Assembly: GCA_028277985.1 (NCBI GenBank)
Contig: JANQFG010000055.1
Span: forward strand, 1 to 57,793
DNA: 57,793 nt
DNA from: a bacterium
GTDB taxonomy: Bacteria > Desulfobacterota > DSWW01
Direction: 5' to 3'
Below are positions 32,055-42,414 of the stretch, one piece after another. Numbering within the stretch: the first letter of the stretch is position 1; every line of letters begins with the position of its first letter. The translations under genes and the position numbers were made by a program. The notes under the pieces were generated by a model. That model saw only the letters and a list, made by a program, of their open reading frames with translations, had not been told where the DNA came from and ran no database searches.

Positions 32055-35000
32055 GTGAGATCGACCCGATGGAAAGCGCCTGGCATCATCCTTCTATGCC
32101 TCCTGGTCCTGGCTTCTGCGACTTTTCTGCTGCTGCCACGGCTGATCGACCTGAATCGATACAAAGGTTTCTGTGTCTCACAGCTGGAGAACTTGCTGGG
32201 CGGCACAGCGACCATAGGCGATCTCGACTGGGGGATCTCAAGCGGTATCTGGGTACAGGCCGAAGATCTCAGCGTGGAAGGGGCCAATGCCTTCCCGGGG
32301 GATCTGGAGCTCGCACGCCTCTATGCAAGGGTGTCCCTCCTGCCACTTCTTAAGAAACAGATTCACGTGGACGAGATTCTGTTCGATGGACCTTCCGCCA
32401 CAATACGCCTTCTGCATACCGAATCGAATGAAGAAGAGGCGGAAAGCGAGCCGACCGTCGATCCGTCTTCCGGCATGGACGACGGAGAGCCGTCCCCGCT
32501 CCCGGTAGAGGTTTTCATCGAGGAGTTCCTAGTCCGAGATGGCCGACTTCGCTTCGAGGATTCACTGACGATGCCGGGCCGCCGGATCGTGCAGGAGTTG
32601 ACCGACGTATCCATTCAGGGTGTCGATCTCAAGCTTGGGGAACAGCTGACCGCCGAGTTGAGCATGCAGAATACGGCTGAGCCTGACCACGGAACCGTGA
32701 AAGGGAAGGTGATCTTCGGCGGATTGACCGAAGAATTCACGCTGGACGACCCCCGGCTGATGGTGCAGGCCGGCCTGACCGATATTGATGTGGATGTCAT
32801 CGATCCGTACCTGGGGAACGAATCCGTCCCGAAACGATTGGAGGGTAGCGTCTCCATGGAGGTCAGTTCTCAGTGGGACCTCGGAGAACGGTTCCATGCG
32901 GAAGGGCGCATAGACCTTTCTGGCATTCGTTACTCGGATCCCTCCATGTGGGAAGCGCCCCTTCCCGGGAAAGAGACAACGCTCGACTATCGAGTCTCCG
33001 TGGATCCGCTCGAGGTCGGGATTGAAAATCTTCAGTTGGAGCTGGGCGGCATTTCGTTGTCTGCAAAGGCTACCCTCAGGGAGTGGAAAGAGGGGGCGAT
33101 CCTTCAGAATGCGGTCTTCTCCTCTGAGATACCACTGATCGAGATCATTCCGTTGGTCCCATGGAACAAGGTGGGAGAAGGCGAATTCGTACTCAGGGAG
33201 TCCCTCGAGGAGGGAGGGAAGATCACTGTGAAGCATGCGGCTCTACCTGATTTTCCGCTCCACCAGATTCCGGAACACTGGAGAGAGGTTCTGTCCAAGG
33301 GGGAGTGTTCGATCGAAATCCTCGATGCGTCTCTAAAGGCTCTGCCGCTGATGCCCGGGATCGAACACATAGCCGGCAAGCTCCAGCTGGGAGGGGGGGT
33401 TCTCGAGGCGACCGAAGTGTCGGGACGAATCGGGCCGCTGACGCTACCCACACTCAGCGTGAAAGCCAAGAACCTGACAGGCAAGCCGAAAGTCTCGGCC
33501 ACGGCCGGTGGACCGATGCGGCTCGTTGGCAGCACCGACGCGCACGTGAATGAGCTTCTCAGAGAATACGGTCTCGAGCGACTTACGGCCGACATCGAGA
33601 CGTCCATCCGAGCTCACTACGATCATGCCATGCCCAACGACTGGGACGTGCGGGCGAACCTTGTGCTGAAAGGTGTGGATGCGGACACCCTCGACGGAAA
33701 TGTGCGTTTCAGGGATCTGAGAGGTCGGCTGAATCTGCAGCGAAACAAGAGCGTGGAAATCACTGTTGAAGGCCTACGGGGCGACATGAACCAGTCTCCC
33801 ATTCGGCTGGACGGAAAGCTCAGCAAGGTTGGGACGAAAAGGCTGGTAGTAGATGGGAGGGCCCGCATACAAAGCCTTGATCTGGCCCTCGCGAGTGCCC
33901 TTCATCCGCCCATCGAAGATCTGGAACTCAACGGTTCGCTGGACCTGAATCTGGCAATCTACTATCCGCACGCCAACCCCATGGCGACCCGCATGAATGG
34001 AGAGGTCAAGGTACGCAGTGTGGAGTTCAAACTGGATAAGCCCTCGTATCGTATCCGGGACGCGGGCGCGGATCTGGTGATGGCCGGAAACACGGTCAAG
34101 GTTACGAACCTGACATTTACGGCGAACGACCAGGAGCTTGCGCTGACCGGGGAAGTCTCGGATCTACAAAACCCTCATGCGCGCCTCCGAGTCAGTTCCC
34201 CGGCCCTGGATCTGGATCGACTGCTTCCTCCCGCGGTGGAAGGGGAGCCCTCGTCTGAGCCGGCAGTGCAGGGGGCAAAGCGCGAGCTCCCTGCTCTACT
34301 GGGAAGACTCGTGGCAGAGGTCGAAGCCGATCTTCAGACCGGGAAGTATCGGGAGCAGGCTTTCCAGAACTTGAAACTCAACGCCCTCTACGAGCGAGGT
34401 GTGCTGAAGAGTCACAAGCTGGACGTGGAAATCGGCGAGGGCCATGTGGCTGTCACGGGTGCCGCCGATTTCAGGAATCTGCAGAAGATGTCCTTTGATG
34501 TTCAAGCGGATGTTCGTTCCGTGCCGGAGGAATGGGTTGCCGTCCTGGTCGGCCTGGAGAGATCGGTTGCCACGGGTCCCCTCTCCCTGTCCGGCAGGAT
34601 GCAGGGCGAAACAGGGAGCACGGATGATCTGCTCAAGAGCCTGCGGGGAGAAATGGAGTGGCGTGTCGGGCCGGGCAGAATCCAGAACGTGGGCCCTGCC
34701 GGCATTGCTATTTTCAAGCTGTTCAGATTCCTCAACGTGAGCACTCTGCTCGACAGGAAACTCAATGTAGACCTCGATACGGACGGCCTGCCGTACGACT
34801 ACTCAGATGCAAAGCTCCGCGTAGCTGAAGGCACCCTGGACCTTGATTCCTTTAGTTTGAAGAGCCCGGCCATGGACATGGAGTGTTTCGGCCAGGCGGA
34901 CCTTCCGAATCGGACGCTCGACCTGAAGGCTTCCGTGGGGCTGCTCGGCACCGTGGACAAGGCACTCGGGTATATTCCTATCGCCGGAGGGGTGGGTGCA

Positions 35001-35171
35001 AGCGTCACGAAAGTCTACCTGAAGATTCACGGTCCCATGGACGATCCCAGAATCGAATATCTCCCTGCCAAAGGGGTAAGAAAGGCGGTAGAGGGAGCCG
35101 TGACGGCTCCCGGGAGAGCGGGCAAGGGCGTCCTCGAGGGCGTAGGGAAGGGATTGGAGAAGATCTTTTAG
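32055..35171 (+). CDS. AsmA family protein
   Basis: A 1038-residue protein with one N-terminal membrane segment (about 9-28) followed by a long beta-rich periplasmic body. RLIDLNRYKGFCVSQLENLL, GTATIGDLDWGISSGIWVQA and LARLYARVSLLPLLKKQIHV are the N-terminal AsmA/DUF3971 features. The C-terminal AsmA part includes MEWRVGPGRIQNVGPAGIAI and the usual end-module AGGVGASVTKVYLKIHGPMD. Bacterial AsmA-like proteins form lipid-transport bridges between the membranes. A GTG start at 32055 with AGGATGG before it is used, since the ATG just upstream runs into a stop after three codons. It is monocistronic as far as visible. Confidence 0.87.
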   Translation: MRSTRWKAPGIILLCLLVLASATFLLLPRLIDLNRYKGFCVSQLENLLGGTATIGDLDWGISSGIWVQAEDLSVEGANAFPGDLELARLYARVSLLPLLKKQIHVDEILFDGPSATIRLLHTESNEEEAESEPTVDPSSGMDDGEPSPLPVEVFIEEFLVRDGRLRFEDSLTMPGRRIVQELTDVSIQGVDLKLGEQLTAELSMQNTAEPDHGTVKGKVIFGGLTEEFTLDDPRLMVQAGLTDIDVDVIDPYLGNESVPKRLEGSVSMEVSSQWDLGERFHAEGRIDLSGIRYSDPSMWEAPLPGKETTLDYRVSVDPLEVGIENLQLELGGISLSAKATLREWKEGAILQNAVFSSEIPLIEIIPLVPWNKVGEGEFVLRESLEEGGKITVKHAALPDFPLHQIPEHWREVLSKGECSIEILDASLKALPLMPGIEHIAGKLQLGGGVLEATEVSGRIGPLTLPTLSVKAKNLTGKPKVSATAGGPMRLVGSTDAHVNELLREYGLERLTADIETSIRAHYDHAMPNDWDVRANLVLKGVDADTLDGNVRFRDLRGRLNLQRNKSVEITVEGLRGDMNQSPIRLDGKLSKVGTKRLVVDGRARIQSLDLALASALHPPIEDLELNGSLDLNLAIYYPHANPMATRMNGEVKVRSVEFKLDKPSYRIRDAGADLVMAGNTVKVTNLTFTANDQELALTGEVSDLQNPHARLRVSSPALDLDRLLPPAVEGEPSSEPAVQGAKRELPALLGRLVAEVEADLQTGKYREQAFQNLKLNALYERGVLKSHKLDVEIGEGHVAVTGAADFRNLQKMSFDVQADVRSVPEEWVAVLVGLERSVATGPLSLSGRMQGETGSTDDLLKSLRGEMEWRVGPGRIQNVGPAGIAIFKLFRFLNVSTLLDRKLNVDLDTDGLPYDYSDAKLRVAEGTLDLDSFSLKSPAMDMECFGQADLPNRTLDLKASVGLLGTVDKALGYIPIAGGVGASVTKVYLKIHGPMDDPRIEYLPAKGVRKAVEGAVTAPGRAGKGVLEGVGKGLEKIF

Positions 35172-35204
35172 TTGTATAACGTCGATATCTTTATCAGAAA
35201 AAGC

Positions 35205-35234
35205 TTGACACTCCTCCACGACGGCGAGTAGGAT
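35205..35234 (+). promoter_or_regulatory. Candidate promoter for the arylsulfotransferase-like gene
   Basis: TTGACA at 35205-35210, an 18-nt spacer, and TAGGAT at 35229-35234, in the gap after the AsmA gene. Confidence 0.4.
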
Positions 35235-35356
35235 CAGCACCGGTTTCTGTTGACAGCCTCAAGAACCTACCTCACTGAACTTTCCGAAACCCGGCTCACC
35301 GTCGACTTCCATCCTGACAGATGCACCCGAATGAGCCTGCACGGGACCGTGCGCAC

Positions 35357-36451
35357 ATGGCGAATACGACAGAAGTGGGGGTCGCAGAAAGATCATCTCT
35401 TGCACGCGGAATGGTCGTGTGCCTGTTGCTTGTCCTGGTCGCAAGTTGCGAGTTTGTTCACGATATCGAAATCTCCCATTACGTCCCCGAGCAGGTGTTC
35501 CCCGGCGACACGATCGTGCTGTCGGTCCCGGAGCCGAAGGAACTCTTCTGCGTGGGCATGCAAGGGCAGTTGCGTTGGGCCTTCCAGGATCCTCCATGCA
35601 GGGACTTCTGGGATTTCGAGGTGCTGCCCGCAGGCGACGTTCTGTACGCGTGCAACAGGGACAGTAGGGCCGCTATCCTGCGACCCCCCGATACGTTGAT
35701 CTGGGAAGGCAGACTCCCCGGTGTGCACCATTCGGTTGTGATGCTGCCCTGGGGGAATGTCCTGTATCTGTCGAGGCGATGGATCGACGTAGATCCATGG
35801 CAGGAACCGTTACTCACGGATTCCATCAGAGAGATCAACTATGTGACCGGCGAAATCCTCTGGTCTTGGGACCTGGAGGATCACTTCCACCCACCGGACC
35901 TATTCTGTCCGGTATGCATCGAGGACTTCTCGCGAGGGGGAGGAGCCCGGGATTGGAGTCACTCGAACAGCCTTCACTTCTATGAAGAAACCTCCTCCAT
36001 ATTGATGAATATCCGAAACCTGAACACCTTTATCATGATCTCTTACCCCTCCGGGGAGATTCTCTGGGCTTGTGGAGATGCGGGTACATTCGGAGGTGGA
36101 CTCTTCTGTCACGCTCACGACGCGGAACTCCTTCCGAACGGGAACGTGCTGCTCTTCGACAACGACCTGGACGGCGAAGACCCGATGGTGACACGGGCGC
36201 TCGAACTGGCGGTTGATCCGAACAGCCAAACCGCGGAAATCGTGTGGGAATGGAGAGACGAAACCTTGTGGGCGCCCATCCGGGGAGACGCCAATCGGCT
36301 TCCCAATGGAAATACCCTCGTAACCGCCTCTCACGAGGGCAGGGTTGTTGAGGTGAATCCTTCGGGAGAGAAAGTATGGCAGATGGTGTTGAAGCATCCG
36401 TCTCCCGGCCGGTATTACACCTTCTACAAGGCGGAGCGTGTTCCCAGATGA
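35357..36451 (+). CDS. Arylsulfotransferase-like (ASST) lipoprotein
   Basis: A 364-residue exported protein with a hydrophobic segment ending VLVASC, a lipobox with Cys at about residue 31. The rest is a repeated strand pattern of arylsulfotransferase type: FEVLPAGDVLYACN, VVMLPWGNVLYLS, ARDWSHSNSLHFYEETSSIL, HAHDAELLPNGNVLLFDND and WEWRDETLWAP, then NRLPNGNTLVTAS. DWSHSN and HAHDAE carry His residues where ASST has its active-site histidines, but whether the sulfate-acceptor His is present cannot be told by eye. The start is uncertain: ATGs at 35321, 35357 and 35408 are all in frame and none has a strong ribosome site. Confidence 0.75.
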   Translation: MANTTEVGVAERSSLARGMVVCLLLVLVASCEFVHDIEISHYVPEQVFPGDTIVLSVPEPKELFCVGMQGQLRWAFQDPPCRDFWDFEVLPAGDVLYACNRDSRAAILRPPDTLIWEGRLPGVHHSVVMLPWGNVLYLSRRWIDVDPWQEPLLTDSIREINYVTGEILWSWDLEDHFHPPDLFCPVCIEDFSRGGGARDWSHSNSLHFYEETSSILMNIRNLNTFIMISYPSGEILWACGDAGTFGGGLFCHAHDAELLPNGNVLLFDNDLDGEDPMVTRALELAVDPNSQTAEIVWEWRDETLWAPIRGDANRLPNGNTLVTASHEGRVVEVNPSGEKVWQMVLKHPSPGRYYTFYKAERVPR

Positions 36452-36489
36452 GCGAAAGCCGGTAGACGGCATGAGGGTGGTGGGCCGGA

Positions 36490-37851
36490 TCAACCCATCT
36501 TTACCCCAGCCTCTCGCCAGAGGCCTTCCGCTTTTTCGGTCCATTCCGGCAGGGAAGCGGAATCTGTCGGATAGTCCTCGTAGAGGCTTCGAATCTTCCC
36601 GGAAACCGCGACGGACCGAACCAGCGCCTTGAAGCTTGCCCAGGAGTAGTCCCCGGTCAACAGGCCCACGATGAGAGCGACAAAGACCTTGATCATCTTG
36701 CCGGTTGTCATGTGGATCTCGAAGTCCCGGTTCATATCGGTGAAATCCTCTTCCGAGAGGATGACATCCTTGCGGAAGAGATAGCGGTTCTCCTTGCGAG
36801 TGGCGTTCGCAGCGGACGGCACGGTCGCCAGAATCCCGGCAAACTTGGCGCCCTGGTCTTTGAAATAGCGTTCGTTGATCTTCCATAGTGATCCGGCCGT
36901 CAGGTACTCTTCTTTTCGCAGTGCCCAATCGACCTCCTCGGCGGCGATCATGCAGAGCCGCCAGGCCGAAGTGACCCCCTCGCCGGAAAAGGGCTTGGTC
37001 AGACAGGCGCTGTCCCCCATACAGACAAAGCCATCCGCAACGAGGGAATAGGGGGGCCTGCGATAGGGCGTAACCCCTCTCTCGGTCTTGTCGACCTTGT
37101 ATGGCGGTAGCTGGATCGTCTCGAAGAACTCGCTTAGGATACTTTCTGCACGCTCATAGGACCCTGTTGCGCCCACGCCTATGAGCGCGCCGCGTTCATG
37201 ATACGAAGGGGCCAGCCAAGTCTTGTAGTAGGTCCATCCATCCAGTGCGATCGTTCTGGGTTGATTCGGGTCCAGCCAAGTGACATACCTGAGGACGACG
37301 TAGAATTTTTCGTCTGCTCCTATCCTGAAATTCTCTATCCCGTAGTCTTCAGGCAGGGAAGTGCGGACAACGGCGCCGATCCCGGATGCGTCCACGACCA
37401 GCCTGGTCTTGATTTCGTATCGATCTTCTCCTTTGCGGAGCTTCGCTCCGCTGATCCGGCCGTCTTCGTAAGTCAGCTCTGCGAATTCGGAAGAGAACCG
37501 GAAATCCACACCCGCCTCTTCGGCCAGAGCAAACATCCTTTGCAGAAAGGGGGGAAGCCGCATCACATGGAAAGGGTATCGGACAACTTTCGGATACCTT
37601 CCTTCAGGTGAATAGTTGGTAGACTGTTCCATGACCATGCAGAAATCAGGCGCATCCCGTTCCGGCTCGGGGATTCCGAATTCCTCGAATGCATGGCTGT
37701 CGACGTGGAAGACGTCGAGTCTGGTGCCGACCCGCTCTCTTTCGTGCCTCTCGACGATGGCAACCGAATACCCCTTCTTTGCCATCTGCCAGCCGAAATA
37801 GGTGCCTGCGGTTCCTGCACCCACAATCAGGATGTCATAGGATTCTGCCAT
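36490..37851 (-). CDS. Geranylgeranyl-reductase-like FAD oxidoreductase
   Basis: A 453-residue flavoprotein of the p-hydroxybenzoate-hydroxylase fold, geranylgeranyl reductase subgroup. The FAD loop is ILIVGAGTAGTYFG (Gly 11-16), then VAIVERHE. RLVVDASGIGAVVR precedes the second FAD motif, GFVCMGDSACLTKPFSGEGV, with the conserved Asp and Gly residues. The C-terminal 150 residues are helical, possibly membrane-contacting (KMIKVFVALIVGLLTG). Members reduce isoprenoid chains or act on other lipids. It is convergent to the ASST gene and divergent from the histidine kinase. No archaeal-type lipid genes are nearby, so the substrate is open. Confidence 0.82.
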   Translation of the reverse strand: MAESYDILIVGAGTAGTYFGWQMAKKGYSVAIVERHERERVGTRLDVFHVDSHAFEEFGIPEPERDAPDFCMVMEQSTNYSPEGRYPKVVRYPFHVMRLPPFLQRMFALAEEAGVDFRFSSEFAELTYEDGRISGAKLRKGEDRYEIKTRLVVDASGIGAVVRTSLPEDYGIENFRIGADEKFYVVLRYVTWLDPNQPRTIALDGWTYYKTWLAPSYHERGALIGVGATGSYERAESILSEFFETIQLPPYKVDKTERGVTPYRRPPYSLVADGFVCMGDSACLTKPFSGEGVTSAWRLCMIAAEEVDWALRKEEYLTAGSLWKINERYFKDQGAKFAGILATVPSAANATRKENRYLFRKDVILSEEDFTDMNRDFEIHMTTGKMIKVFVALIVGLLTGDYSWASFKALVRSVAVSGKIRSLYEDYPTDSASLPEWTEKAEGLWREAGVKMG

Positions 37852-37926
37852 TTTCTCTCCTGTACCTGCCTCCCGAGTGTCCCATCAGCACGATGATTGG
37901 CTATAGTAAGAATGGGGTGCAAAGTC

Positions 37927-38002
37927 AACGGATTTCGTCCCGGAGGACACAACTGTCTTGTACGACAGGACGCCGTCTTCCGGGACAAGACAAGAATCCG
38001 TT
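37927..38002. repeat. 76-nt nested palindrome in the flavoprotein/kinase divergent region
   Basis: Three nested arms share one centre: AACGGATT/AATCCGTT (37927-37934 and 37995-38002), GTCCCGGAGGAC/GTCTTCCGGGAC (37937-37948 and 37975-37986, one G:T mismatch), and CTGTC/GACAG (37953-37957 and 37964-37968). It sits upstream of both divergent genes, so it is not their terminator. It could be a cruciform, a large operator, a small RNA gene or a decayed mobile element. The rest of 37852-38184 (333 nt) holds no gene that I can see. Confidence 0.65.
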
Positions 38003-38184
38003 CTCCGACATGCAGGCTCTGGTGCCAGTCGCATAGAATACATAATGAAATCAAAGGGTTGGTATCCTATGCGGGGAATAGGAATGAGGTTCATTACCGG
38101 CATGCAGATTGCTTTCCATGAACCAGTGTTGGATCCGGTCTATTCGATGGCCCAATGAAACCTGATTCCCGAAAGGCTCTGAGC

Positions 38185-41100
38185 ATGTCAAAACGGGACG
38201 GTACGAACGAAACCGCAGGTGTTGCGACCTTTCACCGATGGTACGTACTACTGGCGAGCCTGATCATCCTGGTCATGGTGATGGGCTTGGCAACGCTGTT
38301 GCCCAGGCAACTCCGCGTGCACGAAGAACAGGAGAGGACGGCGCTCCAACACCATTTCCGGGAATGCGCTACCTACCTGGACAAGGTGCTGGAGACTACG
38401 GCGAACCGGCTGGAGACGATGCGCATCTCAGCAAGAGCCCAGATATTCACAAGCTCACAGACGGACGAGCTCGCTCTGTCCCCCGCCTTTGTGTTGATCG
38501 AGGATGCTGCAGAAGGAAATGATTTCAATATCGAGGATGTGGGGCGCTGGGAATCCGATGGGTCGATCGGGAATCTGTCGGGCCTGGGCTCCATCGAGGG
38601 CAGGTCCCGGGACTACTACCGGGAGCTCGACATGGCCTTGAGACTGTTTCCGCAGTTCGAAGCTCTCGTTAGGAGCATGGACGCGGTGAGGTGGTGCTAC
38701 TACCTCTCAGCGAGCGAGTTCGGGACGATCTATCCGAGGACGGAGTGGAGAGACATCCGGTATGCGGCAGAGGGCTACCAGCAGGAGTACTACTCCTTGG
38801 CCCTGCCCGAGAACAATCCGGGAAAGACCCCATACTGGACGGGCGCCTATGTGGATCCCCTGGCGAAGGAAGTGATGATCACTTGCGGGGTTCCGATTTA
38901 TGAGAAGGGCCGGTTTTTGGGCGCGGTAGCCGTTGACATGAGCATTGACTTCCTGAATGGCCTTCTCGGAGACTTCTTCTGGGACAATGCGACCCTGTTC
39001 TTGGTGAATGACAGGGACCAGCTTCTCGCCCATCCCGAGTTGGTCAGGTCCGACGACAGTTCGGTGAAGTCCCTGGCGGATGCCCTGCCGCCGGAGCTCG
39101 AGGATGACCTGACCCGCTTCGGGACCATGGAGAACGGGGAAACCATAGAGATCGGTTCCCTCATGGTATTGAGTACACGCCTGAACTATGCGCCCTGGCA
39201 GCTCATTTGTCTCGTTCCCAAGCAATCTCCGTTGGCGGCCGCCATCGATGAATTCGGTGTGGTGCCGCTCACGTTTCCTCTTCTACCGATCGGCCTGATT
39301 CTTCTGGTTTTCTCCTTCACCGGCAGGTATTTCATCATACCTTCCCAGCGTTTCGTCAGCTACATCGTCCTCAGAAGCCGGGGCGAGAAGCCGCGTTACC
39401 GGAAGTGGGTACCGGGGCTCTGGAAGCCCTGGTTCCATACAGTCGAAAGGACTTTCCAAGCGAATGAGGAGATGTCACAGAAGATCCGGGAACAGAACGA
39501 GCTCCTGGAGAAGCGGATCGAGGAACGAACGGCCGAGTTGCAGGAGTCGAATGGACAGCTCCTACGGGAGATCGAAGAGCGGAAACAGATGGAGGAGGCC
39601 CTACGGGAATCCAAAGAAGCGGCCGAGTTGGCCAACCGCGCAAAAAGCGAGTTCCTGGCCAACATGAGCCACGAAATCCGGACGCCCATGAACGGCATCA
39701 TGGGCTACACGAGCCTGGCCCTGGATACCGACCTGAACAGGGAGCAGCAGGAGTACCTTGAATCCGTGAAACGGTCGGCCGATCATCTGCTCGCGATCAT
39801 AGACGATATCCTGGACTTCTCCAAGATCGAGGCAGGCCGTCTGGACCTGGATGCGACGGACTTCGACGTTCGGAAGACCGTGGAGTACGCTGCCGACACT
39901 CTGGCCGTGAAAGCCCATCAAAAGGGATTGGAGCTCGCTTGCCGGATTGCGCCGGAAGTCCCGCAGTTCCTGGTCGGGGATCCTGGAAGGCTGCGGCAGA
40001 TCATCGTCAACCTGATCGGCAATGCGGTCAAGTTCACCGATTCCGGCGAGATCGTGGTCCAGTGCGGGCTCGAGGTGGAAGGGGATGGTTCGGTGGAAGT
40101 CAGGTTCAGTGTTGCCGACACAGGTATCGGGATCCCAGAAGAGAAGCGGGAAGCAATTTTCGAGAGTTTCCGCCAGGCGGACGGCTCCACGACGCGCAAG
40201 TACGGCGGAACCGGTCTGGGGCTTTCCATCTCCAGAAGGCTTGTGGAATTGATGGGGGGACGCCTCCGGGTTGAAGGAAACGATCCTGTTGGAAGCGTTT
40301 TTCATTTCACGGTACGGTTCGAGGTGGGCTCGGAAAAGGCGCCTGTGGGCGAGAGGATAGATACTCTCAAGTTGGGCGGATCGCACGTGCTGATCGTGGA
40401 TGACAATGCAACGAACCGGATGATCCTGCGAGAAATGCTGACCGGTTGGGGGATCTCTTATGATGAGGCCGCCGACGGAAGAGATGCTCTGAAAGCGATC
40501 GAAGGGGCGGCTGGAGAGAATGAGCACTACGATTTCGTTCTCATGGATGGCCATATGCCGAACATGGACGGCTTCGAGGTGAGCAAGGCCATCAAGAACA
40601 ACCCGGCCCTCGGCGATACGAGAATCATCATGCTTACCTCTGCGGACATGAAAGGAAACCTGGGGCGATGCAGGGATATCGGGATCTCCGGGTATCTGGT
40701 CAAACCGGTCAAGCAGTCCGAGTTGCTCGATGCGATCCGAATGGTCATGGGAGGCGCAGTGCTGGAAGAGTCGGTCGAGAAGGAGGAACTCGTCACCCGT
40801 GATACGATTCGGGAAGTTCGCCAGGAGCGGACCATGAAGTTGCTGCTGGTAGAAGACAACTTCATCAATCAGAGAATGGCCCTGAAGATGCTGGAGAAAC
40901 AGGGGCACAGGGTCGCGGTTGCGGAGGACGGGCAACAGGCGCTCGACTGTCTGGAGGAGGATTCCTTCGATATCGTCCTTATGGACGTGCAGATGCCGGT
41001 CATGGATGGCTGGGAAGCGACCCGTGCAATCCGTGAAAGGGAGGCCGCCTCGGGGGGACACGTGCCCATCATTGCCATGACCGCCCATGCCATGAAAGGT

Positions 41101-41274
41101 GACCAGGAGCGATGTCTCGAGGCCGGGATGGATGACTACATTGCCAAGCCGATCGATCCGGATGCTTTGTCGGCAATCCTGGCCAAATGGAACCCCTGCA
41201 AACCGAAACCGGCCGACGAAAACGCGGAAGAGACCGTCCCCACCAAACGCCGGGGATGGATGGACGCCGCATAG
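38185..41274 (+). CDS. Hybrid sensor histidine kinase with periplasmic Cache domain and two receivers
   Basis: A 1029-residue kinase. A membrane helix at about 20-40 precedes an extracytoplasmic Cache-like sensor (about 45-350; [20 protein letters not shown] and [13 protein letters not shown] are typical), then a second helix (about 355-378) and a coiled coil. HisKA has its phospho-His at about 496 ([11 protein letters not shown]); HATPase motifs are [18 protein letters not shown] and [21 protein letters not shown]1 has D788 ([11 protein letters not shown]) and REC2 has D934 ([11 protein letters not shown]) with their Thr/Ser and Lys partners (LTSAD, YLVKP; MTAHA, YIAKP). There is no Hpt domain, so a separate phosphotransfer protein is expected. 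The ATG at 38185 (AAAGG upstream) is preferred to 38155. Confidence 0.93.
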   Translation: MSKRDGTNETAGVATFHRWYVLLASLIILVMVMGLATLLPRQLRVHEEQERTALQHHFRECATYLDKVLETTANRLETMRISARAQIFTSSQTDELALSPAFVLIEDAAEGNDFNIEDVGRWESDGSIGNLSGLGSIEGRSRDYYRELDMALRLFPQFEALVRSMDAVRWCYYLSASEFGTIYPRTEWRDIRYAAEGYQQEYYSLALPENNPGKTPYWTGAYVDPLAKEVMITCGVPIYEKGRFLGAVAVDMSIDFLNGLLGDFFWDNATLFLVNDRDQLLAHPELVRSDDSSVKSLADALPPELEDDLTRFGTMENGETIEIGSLMVLSTRLNYAPWQLICLVPKQSPLAAAIDEFGVVPLTFPLLPIGLILLVFSFTGRYFIIPSQRFVSYIVLRSRGEKPRYRKWVPGLWKPWFHTVERTFQANEEMSQKIREQNELLEKRIEERTAELQESNGQLLREIEERKQMEEALRESKEAAELANRAKSEFLANMSHEIRTPMNGIMGYTSLALDTDLNREQQEYLESVKRSADHLLAIIDDILDFSKIEAGRLDLDATDFDVRKTVEYAADTLAVKAHQKGLELACRIAPEVPQFLVGDPGRLRQIIVNLIGNAVKFTDSGEIVVQCGLEVEGDGSVEVRFSVADTGIGIPEEKREAIFESFRQADGSTTRKYGGTGLGLSISRRLVELMGGRLRVEGNDPVGSVFHFTVRFEVGSEKAPVGERIDTLKLGGSHVLIVDDNATNRMILREMLTGWGISYDEAADGRDALKAIEGAAGENEHYDFVLMDGHMPNMDGFEVSKAIKNNPALGDTRIIMLTSADMKGNLGRCRDIGISGYLVKPVKQSELLDAIRMVMGGAVLEESVEKEELVTRDTIREVRQERTMKLLLVEDNFINQRMALKMLEKQGHRVAVAEDGQQALDCLEEDSFDIVLMDVQMPVMDGWEATRAIREREAASGGHVPIIAMTAHAMKGDQERCLEAGMDDYIAKPIDPDALSAILAKWNPCKPKPADENAEETVPTKRRGWMDAA

Positions 41275-41316
41275 AGAAAACCAGCACGACATCACATCCT
41301 TTCGCCCGTACCCTGT

Positions 41317-42282
41317 TCAGAATCTCCTTCGGTATTCCGTGGGCGAAAGCCCGGAGCATTTCTTGAACACCTTCCGAAACGAACTACTGTTCTCGTATCC
41401 GATTTGAACCGCGATCTGTTCAACGGAAAGGTTGCCTTTCTCCAGCATTCTCTTCGCCATCTCGACCCGAAAGCGCTGCAGATAGACCAGGGGCGACTCT
41501 CCGGTTGCCTGTTTGAAGCGCCTCTGAAATGTTCTAGGGCTCATGTTGATTGCCTCGGCCACCCTGTCGATCGTGAAGTCTTCTTTGAAATGAGCCTGAA
41601 TCCACTTCTGGGCCGCCAGGATTTCCTCGTCGTTATGATCCAATTGAAAATCGAAAATGGTATAGGGAGTCTGTAACGTCCGCGGCAGATCCAGAATGAG
41701 AAACTTGGAGGCCAGGACGGCGAGCTCATGCCCGCAATACTTCTCGATCATGTAGAGCGGAAGATCATAGCTCGAGTTCCCGCCGGAACAGATGATATTT
41801 CCGTCCTCGGTAATGAGCCGTTCCGGCATCAGTTGAATCTGAGGGTACATCTGCCTGAACGGCTCGACATAGAGCCAGTGGGTCGTGGCGATTCTGTCTT
41901 CGAGCAACCCGGCCTCGGCCAGCAGAAACACACCGGTTCCCACAGCCGTGATCTCGACCCCTCGTCGATGATGGCGTTTCAGCCACTCCATGAGCGGGCG
42001 GTTTGAATCGAGGACGTCCCGGATACGGTCCCCGATGACCGGGATCATGATGACGTCGGTTTCAGATGCCTCATCGATCGAACGATCCGGCATCAGTGTC
42101 ACGTGACGATGACCCTGGATCGGTTTCCTGTCGACGGAGACCAGTTCCACCTCGAAGAAGGGTCGCTGGTCGCCTGTCCCGGTCCTCTCCCAGAACCAGC
42201 TGCTCAGGTAGAAAACGTCCAGGGGCACCGTCACCGACGACGAGACGTTCGTCTCGATCGCTACCACCGTGATCTTCTTCAT
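41317..42282 (-). CDS. GlxA-type AraC family transcriptional regulator
   Basis: A 321-residue regulator. Residues 1-190 are a DJ-1/PfpI-like domain (TVVAIETNVSSSVTVPLDVF, AVGTGVFLLAEAGLLEDRIA); the reactive-Cys position reads GTGVFLLA, so the nucleophile elbow has no Cys and the domain is probably a ligand sensor. The C-terminal AraC double HTH has FTIDRVAEAINMSPRTFQRR and ENSSSFRKVFKKCSGLSPTE. The ATG at 42282 is chosen (GGCGGA upstream, GlxA-like N-terminus), giving 133 nt to the divergent glycyl radical enzyme gene, which it probably controls. Confidence 0.9.
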   Translation of the reverse strand: MKKITVVAIETNVSSSVTVPLDVFYLSSWFWERTGTGDQRPFFEVELVSVDRKPIQGHRHVTLMPDRSIDEASETDVIMIPVIGDRIRDVLDSNRPLMEWLKRHHRRGVEITAVGTGVFLLAEAGLLEDRIATTHWLYVEPFRQMYPQIQLMPERLITEDGNIICSGGNSSYDLPLYMIEKYCGHELAVLASKFLILDLPRTLQTPYTIFDFQLDHNDEEILAAQKWIQAHFKEDFTIDRVAEAINMSPRTFQRRFKQATGESPLVYLQRFRVEMAKRMLEKGNLSVEQIAVQIGYENSSSFRKVFKKCSGLSPTEYRRRF

Positions 42283-42414
42283 AGGGATTCCGCCTTGACC
42301 GATTTTGGCGCAAATGGATCGAATAATGTCATTTATGCCACTCCAATCGCCCCTGCGCAAGTGCTAAATTAAGAATATGATCAGAATCTCAACGTTCCGA
42401 CGAGGGGATGACCC

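Noticed and set aside
39601..41295. 564-codon minus-strand open frame
   Set aside because: Antisense to the kinase and receiver domains of the hybrid histidine kinase, which are complete and in order.
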